Source: a virus
Direction: 5' to 3' (one strand)
IMG/VR virus record: IMGVR_UViG_3300031823_000001
Coordinates: 62,001 to 126,000 of that record
Length of the DNA stretch: 64,000 nt
Part shown: piece by piece, positions 57,313 to 64,000 of the stretch
Layout: every line of letters starts with the position of its first letter
How positions within the stretch are numbered: the stretch's first letter is position 1
The notes under the pieces: model-generated
Seen by the model: the letters and a program-made list of their open reading frames with translations, nothing else
Databases searched by the model: none
What the model was told of the DNA's origin: nothing
Program-made: the position numbers and the translations under genes

Positions 57313-58238
57313 ACGGCCCGTTCGCCTTCCGTGGCCCTGACGGGGAGATCGACCTGGAGGAGGCCCTCGGGCCGCACCTCCGGCACTACGTCGCGGTCAT
57401 GGTGTCGGGCGCGAACGGGTCGAGAGCGCAGGTCCTGGCCATCGGCCGCACCGAGACGCCGCACGGGACCCTGCTCCGCCAGGGGTTCGGCCGCCCTGTC
57501 CGGGCGTCCTCGTGCGGCGAGGTTGTCCGGCAGCCGCAGTGGTCGTGGGACGTCTGCGCTTACTACCTGCTCCTCGGAGTCCGCTGGACGGCGGCCAAGC
57601 GGGAAATCCGCCTCGCCTACAAGGCACTGTGGAAGCGGTCGGGCGGCGTGCAGGACGAGCGGCTCACCTACGCGGTCTCCCAGCTCACCGACGACCGGGT
57701 GCGCCGCGCCTACGACCTGGTGCCGCTCGGGGGCGTCTTCCTGCGCGACCGGGACACCGCCGAGCGGCTCAAGAAGGCTGCGGTCGCCGAGGCGGTCCGC
57801 CGGATGACCGAGGAGGGCGAGGAGTTCACCGCCGACGAGGTGCTGGAGGAGATGGGGCTCCGCAACGAGCCGGCGCCCCCGCAGAGCGCGAAGCCGCCGG
57901 AAGAGGCGCCGCCGGGGCGCCAGGAGCCACCGGAGAGCCGCTGGGGACTGGCGTGGGGTCATTACCTGCTGTCCGGCCCCCAGGGCCCCCCGCAGGCTGA
58001 CGCGGCTCTCCTGGAGGCCTGGCAGGGCCTGGTCGCCGCCGCGCTGCGCGAGCGCGGGATCAGCACCGGCTTCGCCGTCGGAGTCGGCTTCGGCGACACC
58101 CCTAAAGTGTTGCGCGATATCAATGAACCCTGTATCTTCGTGATGACAGAAAAAGGGGCTAGCCCGGATAAGGCGAGAGACGCCGTGGAAATGGGCATAT
58201 CCCTTGGCTACGTCGGAAACAACGCAGGAGGGAATTAA
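57309..58238 (+). CDS. J-domain-like protein without HPD
   Basis: The 309-residue protein has a DnaJ-type helical segment: YYLLLGVRWTAAKREIRLAY (about 84-103), then LTYAVSQLTDDRVRRAYDLV (about 118-137). The HPD tripeptide needed to stimulate Hsp70 is replaced by a KRSGG stretch. The C-terminal half is Pro-rich then helical. It may be an adaptor for replication proteins. The GTG start overlaps the previous gene. Confidence 0.65.
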   Translation: MNGPFAFRGPDGEIDLEEALGPHLRHYVAVMVSGANGSRAQVLAIGRTETPHGTLLRQGFGRPVRASSCGEVVRQPQWSWDVCAYYLLLGVRWTAAKREIRLAYKALWKRSGGVQDERLTYAVSQLTDDRVRRAYDLVPLGGVFLRDRDTAERLKKAAVAEAVRRMTEEGEEFTADEVLEEMGLRNEPAPPQSAKPPEEAPPGRQEPPESRWGLAWGHYLLSGPQGPPQADAALLEAWQGLVAAALRERGISTGFAVGVGFGDTPKVLRDINEPCIFVMTEKGASPDKARDAVEMGISLGYVGNNAGGN

Positions 58239-58240
58239 CA

Positions 58241-59209
58241 GTGCCGAATTATTCAAAGGGCACCAAGAAGGCGGAGGAAGTCGCCGAGGAGAACCGTTCC
58301 TCGGGCTTCTACCGGGTCAAGACGATGATCATGAAGGCCGGCGAAGGGCCGTGGTATCTCCGGCTCCTCACCGACCTGGACGAGATGACGTCGGCCGACA
58401 CCCACATGTTCTGCGATACCAAGCCCAAGCCTCCGGAGTTCAAGGGCGACAACTGGCCGAAGGCCATGCCGGCGGTCTGCCGGAACGACCGGATGTTCCG
58501 CGTCCTCGACGCGGACGGGCGGCCCACCGACCAGTTCGAAGAGGACGAGGAGGGCGGCGGCACCTACGGCGACTGCTACATCCACGACCGTGACCGGGGC
58601 AAGGTCCGCGAGGGCAAGTTCAAGCGGGACAAGTCCGTTCCCGACTGGCAGACCTACAGTCTGGCCGTCGTCCGCGAGCCCATCCTCGACCCGGTGAGCA
58701 AGCGCCCGATCGGCTACCGGGACGCCGAAGACGAGTTCAAGATGCCCGACGGGTCGATCAAGAAGATCCCCCGGCTGGTCATCGTCTCCCAGAAGCACCG
58801 CAACTTCTGGAGCGGCGTCGAGGCCGCGCTGTTCGAGGGCGGCCCTCTCGGCGCCCGCGACATCAGGATCACCCGCAAGGAGAACGACTACAGCTTCGGC
58901 GTGTCGTCCCCCGATCCGAAGCTGTACCCGGGGTCGGACGCGTGGAAGCGCTACACCGAGGCCATCGAGCTGGTCGGGTTCGACCTGGACGAGCACATCC
59001 TCGAACTGGCTAGCAAGGACTGGTACGACCGCTGGTTCGTCGAGGGCGCGGTCCCGAAGGACGGCTACGCCCGGTCCGAGGACACCACCGAGGAAGCCTC
59101 CGACGCCGTCGCCGGGACAGAGGCAGCCGAGAAGATCGACCCGGAGAGGGTGGACGTCTTCGCCGAGCAGCTCAGGTCGGCCCGCTCGACGGCCGCCGCC
59201 TCAGCCTGA
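58241..59209 (+). CDS. putative single-stranded DNA-binding protein
   Basis: The 322-residue protein has a compact, OB-like N-terminal region (GPWYLRLLTDLDEMTSADTH, about 36-55; CYIHDRDRGKVREGKF) with paired Cys residues, and an acidic, Ala/Glu-rich C-terminal tail. That layout fits gp32-like ssDNA-binding proteins, and it lies between replication genes. GTG follows GGAGGGAATT. A terminator follows. The assignment is inferred from layout and context. Confidence 0.55.
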   Translation: MPNYSKGTKKAEEVAEENRSSGFYRVKTMIMKAGEGPWYLRLLTDLDEMTSADTHMFCDTKPKPPEFKGDNWPKAMPAVCRNDRMFRVLDADGRPTDQFEEDEEGGGTYGDCYIHDRDRGKVREGKFKRDKSVPDWQTYSLAVVREPILDPVSKRPIGYRDAEDEFKMPDGSIKKIPRLVIVSQKHRNFWSGVEAALFEGGPLGARDIRITRKENDYSFGVSSPDPKLYPGSDAWKRYTEAIELVGFDLDEHILELASKDWYDRWFVEGAVPKDGYARSEDTTEEASDAVAGTEAAEKIDPERVDVFAEQLRSARSTAAASA

Positions 59210-59219
59210 CCGTCCCCGG

Positions 59220-59260
59220 AACCCCGGCCCGCGACCTCGCACCTGTCGCGGGCCGGGGTT
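59220..59260 (+). terminator. intrinsic terminator
   Basis: A 16-bp stem (AACCCCGGCCCGCGAC / GTCGCGGGCCGGGGTT) with a 9-base loop, followed by TCT, just after the SSB-like gene. Confidence 0.8.
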
Positions 59261-59278
59261 TCTGGTCCTGGAGGAACG

Positions 59279-62200
59279 ATGGCCTTCGCTGACCTGCACG
59301 TCCACTCCGAGTACTCCGTCCTCGACGGCCTGAGCACCACCGCCGAGATCGCCCGCCGGGTCGCCGAGAACGGCGGCACCGCCGCAGCCCTGACCGACCA
59401 CGGGGGCTGCTTCGGTCATGTCCAGTGGCAGCGCGACGCCGATGCCGCCGGGATCAAGCCAGTCTTCGGGATCGAGACTTACTTCCGCCCCGACCGGCTG
59501 GCGCGTCCCGCCGAGGGCGACAAGGAGGCGCAGAAGCGCCTTGTCAACGGCGACCACCTGATTCTCCTCGCCCAGGGAGACAAGGGGCTGCACGACCTGT
59601 GGGCGGCTTCCACCGAGGCGTACGTCTCCGGCTTCTACGGCCGCCCCCGGATGGACTGGGCCCTGCTGGAGGAGTTCGGCTCCGACCTGATCTGCACGAC
59701 CTCCTGCCTCAGCGGCATCATCGCCGACGACATAAAGCACGGCCGGGTGAACCAGGTGATCACCGCGCTCGACCGGCTCAAGTCGATCTTCGGGGACCGG
59801 CTGTTCCTGGAGATCCAGGGCAACGAGCTGGCTGAGCAGAGGTACATGAACAAGGCGCTCGCCGAGGTCAGCGAGATCATGGGCATCCCCGTGATCGCCA
59901 CGAGCGACGCCCATTACCCGGGCGCAGCGGAGAAGGACCTGCACCGGACCTGGATGGCCTGCCAGTCGGGCAAGCGCAACGACGACTACTGGCACTTCTC
60001 CGGGATGCTGGCGGAGGACCAGCTCCGGGGGTTCCTCGGCTACCTGGACCCGAAGGTAGTCGATAAGGCCGTCTGGAACACCAGCGAGATCGCCGCCCGC
60101 TGCACTGCCCGCATCGGCGGCCACGCCGAGCCGCCGGTATTCACCCCCGGCGGCACCCCTGAAGACGACGCCCGCGCGCTGCGCGCGATGTGCGAGGCCA
60201 ACCGGGGGCTGGTGGACCACCTGGGCCGCGAGTACCGCGACCGCGAAGACCGCGAGTTCGAGGTGGTCACCGGGAAGGGCCTGGCCGGCTGTTACCTGAT
60301 CGTCGAGGACCTTATCCGGTTCGCCCGCAGCCAGGGGCGCCTCGTCGGACCGGGGCGCGGGTCGGCTGCCGGGTCGCTCATGAGCTACCTGCTGGGCATC
60401 ACGAGCGTTGACCCGATCAAGACCGGGCTGCTGTTCGAGCGGTTCCTCACGAAGGGCCGGGAGGCCCTCCCGGACTTCGACCTGGACTTCGCCTCCAGCG
60501 CCCGCGCCCCGATCCAGGACTACGCCGTGAGCAAGTACGGCGCCGACCACGTCGTCCGCGTCGGAACCATCATGCGGTACGGCGCCAAGGGCATCCTCAA
60601 CAAGCTGCTGTCGATTGAGGCAGATCGTTACCGCACCCTGAATACCGGCCCTTACGGGGACGCGGGCGGTCAGCGCCAGGCACTTGCCGACCAGTGCAAG
60701 GCCGATGCATCCGTCATCGGGAAGATCGTCGACCAGGCGGAGGCGGGCACCGCAGGCCTGGGACTCCCCTGGGAAGAGATCATGCAGGACCCGGAGATCG
60801 CTGAGTACCGGGAGAAGTACCCGCAGGTCTTCGCGACCGCCGAGCGGCTCCAGGGCCGCGTCTACGCCCAGGGCCAGCACCCGGCCGGGCTGATCATCTC
60901 CCCGGGCCGCGTGCTGACCGGGGCGATGCCGATGCGGCATGCCAAGCCGGGCGACAAGCTGCTGGTCTCCCAGTGGGACTACCGTGCGGCCGAGGACCTC
61001 AATCTGCTGAAGCTCGACATCCTGACTCTGCGCACACTGGATACGGCGGAGACGGCCGTCAGGCTGGTGGAGGAGCGCACCGGCATCCGGCTCGACCCGC
61101 GCTCCTGGGACATCGAGCATCTCGACCCCCAGGTCTACGACGCCGTGGACACGGGGCAGACGCTGGGCGTCTTCCAGCTTGAGACGCGGCTGTGCTCCGA
61201 CTACGCCCGCCGCATGAGGCCGCGCACCCTCGCCCACCTCGCCGACCTGACCACCTTCATCCGCCCGGGGCCGCGCAACTCCGGCGCGACGGAGAAGTAC
61301 CTGGCCCGGTTCCTGGGGACCGAGGAGGTGGAGTACGCGCACCCGCTGCTGAAGGAGCTGCTGAGCAGCACCTACGGGGTGATGCTGTACCAGGAGCAGG
61401 TGATGCTGGCCTGCATGATCCTGGCCGGGTACTCCGAGCTGGAAGCCGACGGGGTGCGCAAGATCCTCGGCAAGAAGCTGGTGTCCAAGATCGAGGCGGC
61501 CGGGCAGGAGTTCATCCGCCGGGCGGTAGAGCGCGGCCACGACGAGGAGCAGATGACTGCCCTGTGGGCGGACATGGCGGAGTTCGGCCGTTATGCCTTC
61601 AACAAGGCACACGGCTACTCCTACGGGGTGCTCAGCTACTGGACTGCGTGGCTGAAGGAGCACTACCCGGCGGAGTTCCTCACCGCCGTCATGTCCACGG
61701 TGGACATGGACCGGCTGCCGGAGTTCGCCATGGAGGCGCGCCGGATCGGCCTGACGGTGCTGCCGCCGGACGTCTCCTGCTGCCAGGGCGGGTTCACCTG
61801 CCAGGGGATCACCGTCCGCTACGGGCTGCTGGCTATCCCCACGGTGGGGGAGGCGGCGGTGAGGACGATCGTCCGCGCCCAGCCGTACAGCTCCTACGCC
61901 GACTTCCTGGCCCGCTCGGGGGCGAACGCGGGGGTGACTTACGCCCTGGCGAAGGCGGGCGCGCTGGACAGCCTGGTGCCCAGCCGCAAGGGCCTGGTGC
62001 GGGTAATCGAGTCCGACCGGGACGGGACCTCGGTGCGGTGCGTGCACAAGACCGACGAGGCGGCGGGCCCCGGCGGCCTGCCGTGCGGATTCGGCTGGGA
62101 GGCCGACCAGCGGGAGCAGGAGGAGCAGCACGCGCGGCTGATGGCCCCGCGCCTCGCCGACGGCAGGAAGGCGCTGAAGCTCGCCGTCAAGCCGCCTCCG

Positions 62201-62695
62201 GCCCGGTGCACCAGAGCGTGCCGCCGCTACACCCCGCCGTCGCTGCCGGGCATGGCGGCGTGGGGCGAGTACCCGCCGGACGCCCTGTTCCGGGCTGACA
62301 TGGAGGTCTACGGCACCTGGATGACGGAGGCGGTTTTCGCGCAGCTCGACACCCTGTCTGAGGGCCTGCGCGAGCAGGCGCGGGAGATGGGCCGGCTGCT
62401 GGTGACCGCCGCGCCGGGGACCTACCCGGCGGCGGCCGTGTTCGCCGGCGCCCGCAGCGCCGTCACCAGGACCGGGAGCACGATGTGGTGGGTGCGGCTG
62501 CTCACCGAGGCGAGCGTGCTCGACCTGGCGTGCTTCTCCCCGCGCCGGGAGGAGGACCTGGACGTGCCGGGGATGGTCCGGCGGCTGCGGCAGGGGACCC
62601 TGGTGCAGGCCGAGGTGAAGAAGCGCTCGTACATGAGCAGGTCCGGTCCCCGGATGGGATGGAACCTGACGGCTGTCTACCCGCTGGGAGGATAA
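59279..62695 (+). CDS. dnaE: DNA polymerase III alpha subunit
   Basis: The 1,138-residue protein has an N-terminal PHP domain (FADLHVHSEYSVLDG, about 3-17; ALTDHGGCFG) and the C-family polymerase core: GPGRGSAAGSLMSYLLGITS (about 357-376) and the catalytic LPDFDLDFAS (about 398-407). It continues through QGQHPAGLIISP and TTFIRPGPRNSGA to a shortened C-terminus. Length is near bacterial DnaE. A phage-encoded replicative polymerase implies considerable replication autonomy. The ATG follows GGAGGAACG. Confidence 0.93.
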   Translation: MAFADLHVHSEYSVLDGLSTTAEIARRVAENGGTAAALTDHGGCFGHVQWQRDADAAGIKPVFGIETYFRPDRLARPAEGDKEAQKRLVNGDHLILLAQGDKGLHDLWAASTEAYVSGFYGRPRMDWALLEEFGSDLICTTSCLSGIIADDIKHGRVNQVITALDRLKSIFGDRLFLEIQGNELAEQRYMNKALAEVSEIMGIPVIATSDAHYPGAAEKDLHRTWMACQSGKRNDDYWHFSGMLAEDQLRGFLGYLDPKVVDKAVWNTSEIAARCTARIGGHAEPPVFTPGGTPEDDARALRAMCEANRGLVDHLGREYRDREDREFEVVTGKGLAGCYLIVEDLIRFARSQGRLVGPGRGSAAGSLMSYLLGITSVDPIKTGLLFERFLTKGREALPDFDLDFASSARAPIQDYAVSKYGADHVVRVGTIMRYGAKGILNKLLSIEADRYRTLNTGPYGDAGGQRQALADQCKADASVIGKIVDQAEAGTAGLGLPWEEIMQDPEIAEYREKYPQVFATAERLQGRVYAQGQHPAGLIISPGRVLTGAMPMRHAKPGDKLLVSQWDYRAAEDLNLLKLDILTLRTLDTAETAVRLVEERTGIRLDPRSWDIEHLDPQVYDAVDTGQTLGVFQLETRLCSDYARRMRPRTLAHLADLTTFIRPGPRNSGATEKYLARFLGTEEVEYAHPLLKELLSSTYGVMLYQEQVMLACMILAGYSELEADGVRKILGKKLVSKIEAAGQEFIRRAVERGHDEEQMTALWADMAEFGRYAFNKAHGYSYGVLSYWTAWLKEHYPAEFLTAVMSTVDMDRLPEFAMEARRIGLTVLPPDVSCCQGGFTCQGITVRYGLLAIPTVGEAAVRTIVRAQPYSSYADFLARSGANAGVTYALAKAGALDSLVPSRKGLVRVIESDRDGTSVRCVHKTDEAAGPGGLPCGFGWEADQREQEEQHARLMAPRLADGRKALKLAVKPPPARCTRACRRYTPPSLPGMAAWGEYPPDALFRADMEVYGTWMTEAVFAQLDTLSEGLREQAREMGRLLVTAAPGTYPAAAVFAGARSAVTRTGSTMWWVRLLTEASVLDLACFSPRREEDLDVPGMVRRLRQGTLVQAEVKKRSYMSRSGPRMGWNLTAVYPLGG

Positions 62696-62701
62696 AAGCG
62701 A

Positions 62702-62720
62702 TACAATCTTTCCAGATAAA
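62702..62720 (+). promoter_or_regulatory. variant TACA-TTTC-GATAA promoter motif
   Basis: TACAATCTTTCCAGATAAA keeps the TACA, TTTC and GATAA blocks of the motif and lies 15 bases before the recA ATG. Confidence 0.5.
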
Positions 62721-62734
62721 AAGAAAGGACGAGA

Positions 62735-63838
62735 ATGCCTCCTAAGCCGCCGCCGGTAGGAACGTCGAAAGCTAAGTCCCTCAGAGGCTTCGCCCTGGAA
62801 ATGCAGTCCCGTTACGGGCAGAAGCGGATTGCCAACGGGCCGCCGCCGGTCATCGTCCCTACCGGGTCCCTGAACCTGGACCGGGCACTGCGAGTCGGCG
62901 GCTGGCAGCTCGGCCGCGTGTACGAGATCGTCGGCCCCAAGGACTCGGGCAAGTCCAGCCTGGTGATCGCCTCCATGGTCAGCTTCCTGGAGGCATTCCC
63001 CGACAAGGGAGCCGGCTACGTCAACATCGAGAACACCTTCGACCCGGACCGGGCGACTGAGATGGGACTGGACTGCTCGGACGAGGCCATCGCGAGCGGC
63101 CGGTGGGCGCCCCTGCTCCCGGCTAATACCGAGGAGGCCAGCGACATGGCGCGGGACTACTGCGCCAGCGGTTTCTACTCGGTGCTCGTAGTTGACTCGG
63201 TCGGCGGAATGGAGTCCCAGCGCGTCCTGGACAAGAGCGCCGCCGAGGACACGATGGGCAAGAACGCCCAGGTCATCACCAAGATGACCAAGCACCTGTC
63301 CACTCTGGCGCGGCTTAACCAGTGCACCGTCCTGCTGGTCAACCAGCAGCGGGCCAATTTCTCCTCCTACGGCGGACCGCAGTCGGCCGGCCCGATGGCG
63401 ATGCAGTACTCCACCACCGCGAAAGTCGAGATGTCGATGCGGGCGTCCGCCGACAACGGCGACATCCGGAAGCTGAAGCTGCCGGGCGACGACGAGCCCG
63501 TGGCGGTCAGCCAGCGGCACGTGGCCAGGATCACCAGGGCGAAGAACACCCTGGCGGGCGGCCGGACAGCGCAGCTATTCATCAACAAGGTCGGCACGGA
63601 GCAGTACGGGCCGCCGGGGATCGACTACTCCGACGAGTACCTCACGATCGGCTCGGCTCAGGGAGTCGTTAAGGCCTCCGGGGCCTGGTACACGTTCCCG
63701 GACGGCGGCCGGGCCAACGGCCGTGACAAGGGCGCGGCTTACCTGCGGGAGCACCCGGAGGTCATGAAGCAAGTCCGGGAGGCCATCGACTTCGATGCCC
63801 CGGTAGAAGAGCTAGAAGGAGCGACGGATGCCAGCTAA
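62735..63838 (+). CDS. recA: RecA recombinase
   Basis: The 367-residue protein has the RecA core: PTGSLNLDRALRVGGWQLGR (about 43-62), Walker A VGPKDSGKSSLV (about 69-80; the usual form is GPESSGKT), Walker B VLVVDSVGGMESQ, and L2 region VNQQRANFSSYGG. It mediates strand exchange. The ATG follows AAAGGACGAGA. Its end overlaps the next gene by 11 bases. Confidence 0.93.
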   Translation: MPPKPPPVGTSKAKSLRGFALEMQSRYGQKRIANGPPPVIVPTGSLNLDRALRVGGWQLGRVYEIVGPKDSGKSSLVIASMVSFLEAFPDKGAGYVNIENTFDPDRATEMGLDCSDEAIASGRWAPLLPANTEEASDMARDYCASGFYSVLVVDSVGGMESQRVLDKSAAEDTMGKNAQVITKMTKHLSTLARLNQCTVLLVNQQRANFSSYGGPQSAGPMAMQYSTTAKVEMSMRASADNGDIRKLKLPGDDEPVAVSQRHVARITRAKNTLAGGRTAQLFINKVGTEQYGPPGIDYSDEYLTIGSAQGVVKASGAWYTFPDGGRANGRDKGAAYLREHPEVMKQVREAIDFDAPVEELEGATDAS

Positions 63839-64000
63839 CCCGAGTACCGCCGAGATGGGGCGGCGTCACGTGGAGCGCGCAGCCGAGGCCCTCGGGTGCG
63901 TTCCCTCGTCCGGCAGCGGCAACAGGTGGCAGAACCCCGCCGACGGGCGTTCCCCGCACGACAAGCCCTACCCGCTTGCCCTGGAGGGCAAGTCCACCCG
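63828..64000 (+). CDS. putative PD-(D/E)XK nuclease / resolvase-like, cut by window end
   Basis: The first 57 residues read MPANPSTAEMGRRHVERAAE, then SGSGNRWQNPADGRSPHDKP and LEGKST. The GSGN-x-D-x-E-x-K spacing resembles Holliday-junction resolvase-like or VRR nucleases. Its overlap with recA supports a recombination role. The C-terminus is outside the window. Confidence 0.5.
   Translation, partial: MPANPSTAEMGRRHVERAAEALGCVPSSGSGNRWQNPADGRSPHDKPYPLALEGKST

Noticed and set aside
59201-63520. 1,439-residue minus-strand open frame opposite polymerase and recA
   Set aside because: Antisense of two unmistakable genes; low-complexity Arg/Gly/Val/Leu composition typical of a shadow frame.

Overview
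This 64 kb window is part of a large, GC-rich, contractile-tailed bacteriophage genome (myovirus morphology). The sheath, tube, tape-measure and baseplate genes show the tail type. The host is probably a Streptomyces-like actinomycete: base composition is high in GC, GTG starts and GTGA/ATGA overlaps are common, and the phage carries relatives of BldC, Lsr2, DivIVA and the Streptomyces plasmid proteins TraB and DUF2637. Both window edges cut genes: a tRNA at the left and a nuclease-like gene at the right.

Positions 1-6800 hold a tRNA array on the minus strand. I read about 34 recognisable tRNAs covering most amino acids, including an initiator tRNA. His, Cys and Tyr were not found. The array also contains a PD-(D/E)XK homing-type nuclease, several decayed or unusual tRNA-like pieces, and two loci where a tRNA 3' half precedes its matching 5' half. 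Positions 6800-8086 hold a bldC-like gene and a control region with inverted copies of a roughly 110-bp element. A third copy lies at 56.9 kb.

Positions 8087-37036 are the virion module: neck proteins, sheath, tube, tail assembly chaperones with a GGGAAAA slippery site, tape measure, hub with two wall-hydrolase domains, spike-like protein, gp25-like and J-like wedge proteins, a 1,484-aa receptor/LamG/glycosidase-like protein and a YadA-repeat fibre. Minus-strand islands interr upt it. Two islands carry HNH-type homing nucleases. Next to each one an otherwise intact tail gene (tube, J-like wedge) is knocked out of frame by a short insertion flanked by direct repeats (17 and 7 nt). This resembles the T4 mobA/gene 60 bypass arrangement.

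Positions 37147-44697 hold DinG-like and SNF2-like helicases, a GH25 endolysin and small surface proteins. Positions 44694-50818 resemble a Streptomyces conjugative-plasmid transfer unit: a DivIVA-like coiled coil, a TraB/FtsK-like DNA pump, a DUF2637 membrane protein and a very basic membrane protein. Two GACCCGGA octamers lie just upstream of the pump gene. Positions 50922-64000 are replication and recombination genes: flap-type nuclease, primase-polymerase/SF3 helicase, J-domain-like protein, putative ssDNA-binding protein, DNA polymerase III alpha, RecA and a truncated nuclease-like gene. Many genes here are preceded by a shared promoter-like motif of the form TACAGNTTTTCTTGATAA.
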